From: CAXMQS01 sp036446035
GTDB taxonomy: Bacteria > Actinomycetota > Acidimicrobiia > Spongiisociales > JAOTWH01
Assembly: GCA_036446035.1 (NCBI GenBank)
Contig: JAZFSG010000071.1
Coordinates: forward strand, 1 to 13,528
Length of the DNA: 13,528 nt
Direction: 5' to 3'
The notes under the pieces were generated by a model. It saw nothing but the letters and a program-made list of their open reading frames with translations. It had not been told where the DNA came from and searched no databases. A program made the translations under genes and the position numbers. Positions 11,861 through 13,528 of the stretch are shown here, piece after piece; the first letter of the stretch is position 1; the number at the start of each line of letters is the position of its first letter.

Positions 11861-12667
11861 TCATGCCTCCGTTGCTGGCGGTTCTGGGTCAACCTCGGTG
11901 ACCATTGGAGCGTCGGAGGCCGGTACGGCAACGGCCGTCTCGCCTGCCACTACCTGGGGCGGACCCCTCCGGGACCGCATCACGAAGAAGGCGATGGCTA
12001 CCGCGAGGGCGGCCAAGATCAGCACGATCAGCCAAGCCGGCGTGCCGCCCCCTGACTTGAGATTCGATTGGGCTTCGATCGACAGCGTCTGGACATCGCC
12101 GGTGAGCGGAATGTCCCATTCCAGGGCGCCGTCGTCGAGTACCCGATCTCTGTTGGAGGATGTGACCGAGCCTGGCATCTCGATCTGGATGTGGAACTGA
12201 AAGATGTTGGCGAGGGCGTCGGCACCGATCCCGGCCAACTGGTCGTCGGCGAGGTCGCCGCCTGTCAGCTCAGCCAGATCGATGTTCCCCGAAACCTGGG
12301 CGGTGTCCTCGTCGATCTCGATGTCGAAGTCGTTGAGGAAGTTGTCGGCATCTGTTCCGAGCAACCGCAAGCCGTTGAGGTCGGAGAAGGGAACGCTGGC
12401 CTCATAGAAGGTGAAGTCATCCTCCTCGTAGGTCCTCTGCTCGGCACCCGGGAGCTCGCCGAACGGGTTGTCCTCACCGAAGAAGCTGTCCTCGATCGGC
12501 TCCCCGCTGGATTCAACGAGCGCTTGGAACTCCTCGTCAAGGCCGATCGAGACCAGAACCTGGCCGCTCTCGTCGGCATCGAGGATCAGACGGAAGTCTG
12601 CCCGCATCTCGCATCCGGCAGTGAGGACCCCGAAGGCGACGATGGCAACGACGAGCTTCTTGTTCAT
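11861..12667 (-). CDS. LppM-like lipoprotein with C-terminal membrane anchor
   Basis: 268 residues from ATG 12667. A lipoprotein signal (MNKKLVVAIVAFGVLTAGC) places the lipidated Cys at residue 19. It is followed by an LppM-type (DUF3153) ectodomain, seen in RADFRLILDADESGQV and the pattern of short strands with Asp/Glu-rich loops. A hydrophobic segment (about 210-230, PAWLIVLILAALAVAIAFF) and a short Arg-rich then Pro-rich cytoplasmic tail complete it. Membrane attachment at both ends, as in mycobacterial LppM, is predicted. Function is unknown; mycobacterial LppM has been linked to host interaction, which need not apply here. The ATG has GAGGG four bases upstream and a -10-like TAAAGT further up. 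An earlier in-frame ATG would bury the signal peptide and is rejected. It is followed after one base by pckA, an unexplained pairing. Confidence 0.82.
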   Translation of the reverse strand: MNKKLVVAIVAFGVLTAGCEMRADFRLILDADESGQVLVSIGLDEEFQALVESSGEPIEDSFFGEDNPFGELPGAEQRTYEEDDFTFYEASVPFSDLNGLRLLGTDADNFLNDFDIEIDEDTAQVSGNIDLAELTGGDLADDQLAGIGADALANIFQFHIQIEMPGSVTSSNRDRVLDDGALEWDIPLTGDVQTLSIEAQSNLKSGGGTPAWLIVLILAALAVAIAFFVMRSRRGPPQVVAGETAVAVPASDAPMVTEVDPEPPATEA

Positions 12668-12687
12668 GCTTCCCTCTTCTTTCGCCA

Positions 12688-12693
12688 ACTTTA
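12688..12693 (-). promoter_or_regulatory. -10 box for lppM-like/pckA transcript
   Basis: TAAAGT on the minus strand, predicting a start near 12681 and a leader of about 14 bases containing GAGGG before the ATG at 12667. No convincing -35 is seen. It lies within the 63-base divergent gap shared with the plus-strand gene at 12731. Confidence 0.4.
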
Positions 12694-12718
12694 CGGCGCC
12701 GCCGAGGCCACGCCGAAA

Positions 12719-12724
12719 TAGGCT
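12719..12724 (+). promoter_or_regulatory. -10 box of leaderless promoter for 227-residue protein
   Basis: TAGGCT followed by six bases and the ATG at 12731, the same geometry as the two XdhC promoters. There is no purine-rich ribosome site immediately before the ATG. Confidence 0.5.
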
Positions 12725-12730
12725 CGGTCG

Positions 12731-13414
12731 ATGGACCCCCGCTCGAAAGCTCTGCACGAGGCCCTCGTCAGCGCCTATCGACCCTACCTGGCGACCATCG
12801 CCGCCGCCCACGACATCTCAGGTGCCGTCGCCGAGGGCGAGCAGTGGCTGACGATCGCCCTGGACGAGCTCCTGGGAACCCACTTCGCCAGCCAGAGCCG
12901 AGGCCCGCTCGAGGTCTTCCAGGAGGCGCTGCGATTCCCGACGGAGGCGCTTGCGGCCGCTGGTGTCGAGCCGTCGCAGCGACCCGAGGCGGAACGGGTC
13001 GCCCTTCCTGGTGACACCTACGGGTTGGCGCCCGCCTCGTCGCAAGTACTGGGCGAGGACGTGTGGCGAGCCCATATCGAATGGGGCGCCGCCAAGGCCG
13101 CGGTGCTGACGACGGTGTGTTGGTTCGGCAGGGACCTCGCCGATCGTGCCAAGATCGAGCACGCCGCCGCTGAAGCGGGAAGACGGCTGGTGATCGCTCC
13201 GGACTCGGTCGCCGGGTGCGGTCGCGTCGTCGTCGACCTCGACTTCCCCGGGGGGGATACCGCTGTTGAGCAGGCCACAGCCGCCGGTGTGCCGACAGTT
13301 GCCTACGGCCCGCACGTCGACAGAGAACGTCTGGACAAGGCATCCGCCGCAGGGGCGATGGCCCTGCCGCGGTCTAGGTTCTTCGCGGATCTCGCCCTAC
13401 ACGTCGCGAAGTAG
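12731..13414 (+). CDS. Conserved-looking protein of unknown function
   Basis: 227 residues, soluble, no signal peptide or membrane segment; I do not recognise the family. The N-terminal half is helical (ALHEALVSAYRPYLATIAAAHDIS, then a Trp/Leu-rich segment). From about residue 110 it looks like an alpha/beta domain: WGAAKAAVLTTVCWFGRDLADR, RRLVIAPDSVAGCGRVVVDLDFP, a Gly/Asp turn, VPTVAYGPHVDRERLDKASAAGA, and a closing LPRSRFFADLALHV. The alternation of hydrophobic strands and Ala-rich helices resembles a response-regulator-like or Rossmann-like fold, but no catalytic motif is clear. The start is supported by a leaderless -10 box. Its last 18 bases overlap the convergent minus-strand gene at the right edge. 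Confidence 0.75.
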   Translation: MDPRSKALHEALVSAYRPYLATIAAAHDISGAVAEGEQWLTIALDELLGTHFASQSRGPLEVFQEALRFPTEALAAAGVEPSQRPEAERVALPGDTYGLAPASSQVLGEDVWRAHIEWGAAKAAVLTTVCWFGRDLADRAKIEHAAAEAGRRLVIAPDSVAGCGRVVVDLDFPGGDTAVEQATAAGVPTVAYGPHVDRERLDKASAAGAMALPRSRFFADLALHVAK

Positions 13415-13528
13415 CCAGCGAAAGCCGAAGGCGGGCAATTCGAGATCGGCAAGTTGGACGGCGCCGCCGGCGATGAGGTCGGTAGCAGATCCGACTACAC
13501 CTTCGACTCGTTGCGGTCCATCCGAGAA
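13397..13528 (-). CDS. C-terminal end of probable GH13 (alpha-amylase family) enzyme, partial
   Basis: The last 43 codons of a minus-strand gene that runs off the right edge, ending with TAG at 13399-13397. The visible tail has the pattern of the C-terminal beta domain of alpha-amylase-family enzymes: a PQ-V stretch near the edge (DGPQRVEGVV), ATDLIAGGAVQLADLELPAF, then GFRWLLRDV. Many GH13 proteins end with a DLL-G block followed by LPPYGFRWL. No catalytic part is visible, so the substrate (starch, sucrose or trehalose type) cannot be named. It overlaps the end of the convergent 227-residue gene by 18 bases. Confidence 0.6.
   Translation of the reverse strand, partial: FSDGPQRVEGVVGSATDLIAGGAVQLADLELPAFGFRWLLRDV

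Noticed and set aside
13248..13260. Frameshift suspected at the run of seven G in the 227-residue gene
   Set aside because: The frame reads sensibly on both sides (DLDFPGGDTAVEQA) and stays open to a stop near the convergent gene.
1..13528. CRISPR array, insertion-sequence transposase, rRNA
   Set aside because: I saw no evenly spaced direct repeats, no transposase-like protein and no rRNA-like sequence on either strand.

Overview
The window is GC-rich and reads as an actinomycete chromosome, most likely a deep-branching actinobacterium of the Acidimicrobiia kind; the lineage is inference. The signs are a DUF3263 protein, an LppM-type lipoprotein, GTG and TTG starts, stop/start overlaps of the ATGA and GTGA type, and several genes whose start codon lies 6-7 bases after a TANNNT -10 box, the signature of leaderless mRNAs.

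Region 1 (1-4450) is the accessory end of an aerobic carbon monoxide dehydrogenase (cox) or related molybdenum-hydroxylase cluster. A CoxE-type VWA protein is followed, almost without gaps, by a 94-residue unknown and a small GIY-YIG-like protein. A convergent XdhC/CoxI-family gene comes next. It is divergent from a possible 25-codon leaderless ORF and a second XdhC/CoxI protein that carries a C-terminal YHS metal-binding domain. The last gene is a coxG that overlaps its neighbour by ATGA but is broken by two frameshifts and a nonsense codon. The CODH subunit genes and the CoxD-type ATPase are not in the window and would be expected upstream.

Region 2 (4451-8003) starts with about 600 bases without a convincing gene. 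They hold a hairpin, a pair of 11-bp-phased CTGCAAAC repeats and a 44-bp stretch equal to the 3' half of a tRNA-Thr(TGT). A near-identical 44-bp copy lies about 3.06 kb downstream. Between the copies are a large LuxR-family ATPase regulator (LAL/MalT type) and a small basic protein. The layout resembles the direct att repeats of an element inserted in a tRNA gene, although no integrase or intact tRNA is visible.

Region 3 (8004-13528) looks like ordinary chromosome. It has a DUF3263 protein, an AI-2E-family membrane protein overlapping an AlaX-type tRNA editing protein, ATP-type PEP carboxykinase (pckA) abutting it convergently, an LppM-like lipoprotein one base upstream of pckA, a divergent 227-residue unknown with a leaderless start, and the C-terminal end of a probable GH13 glycoside hydrolase running off the right edge on the minus strand.
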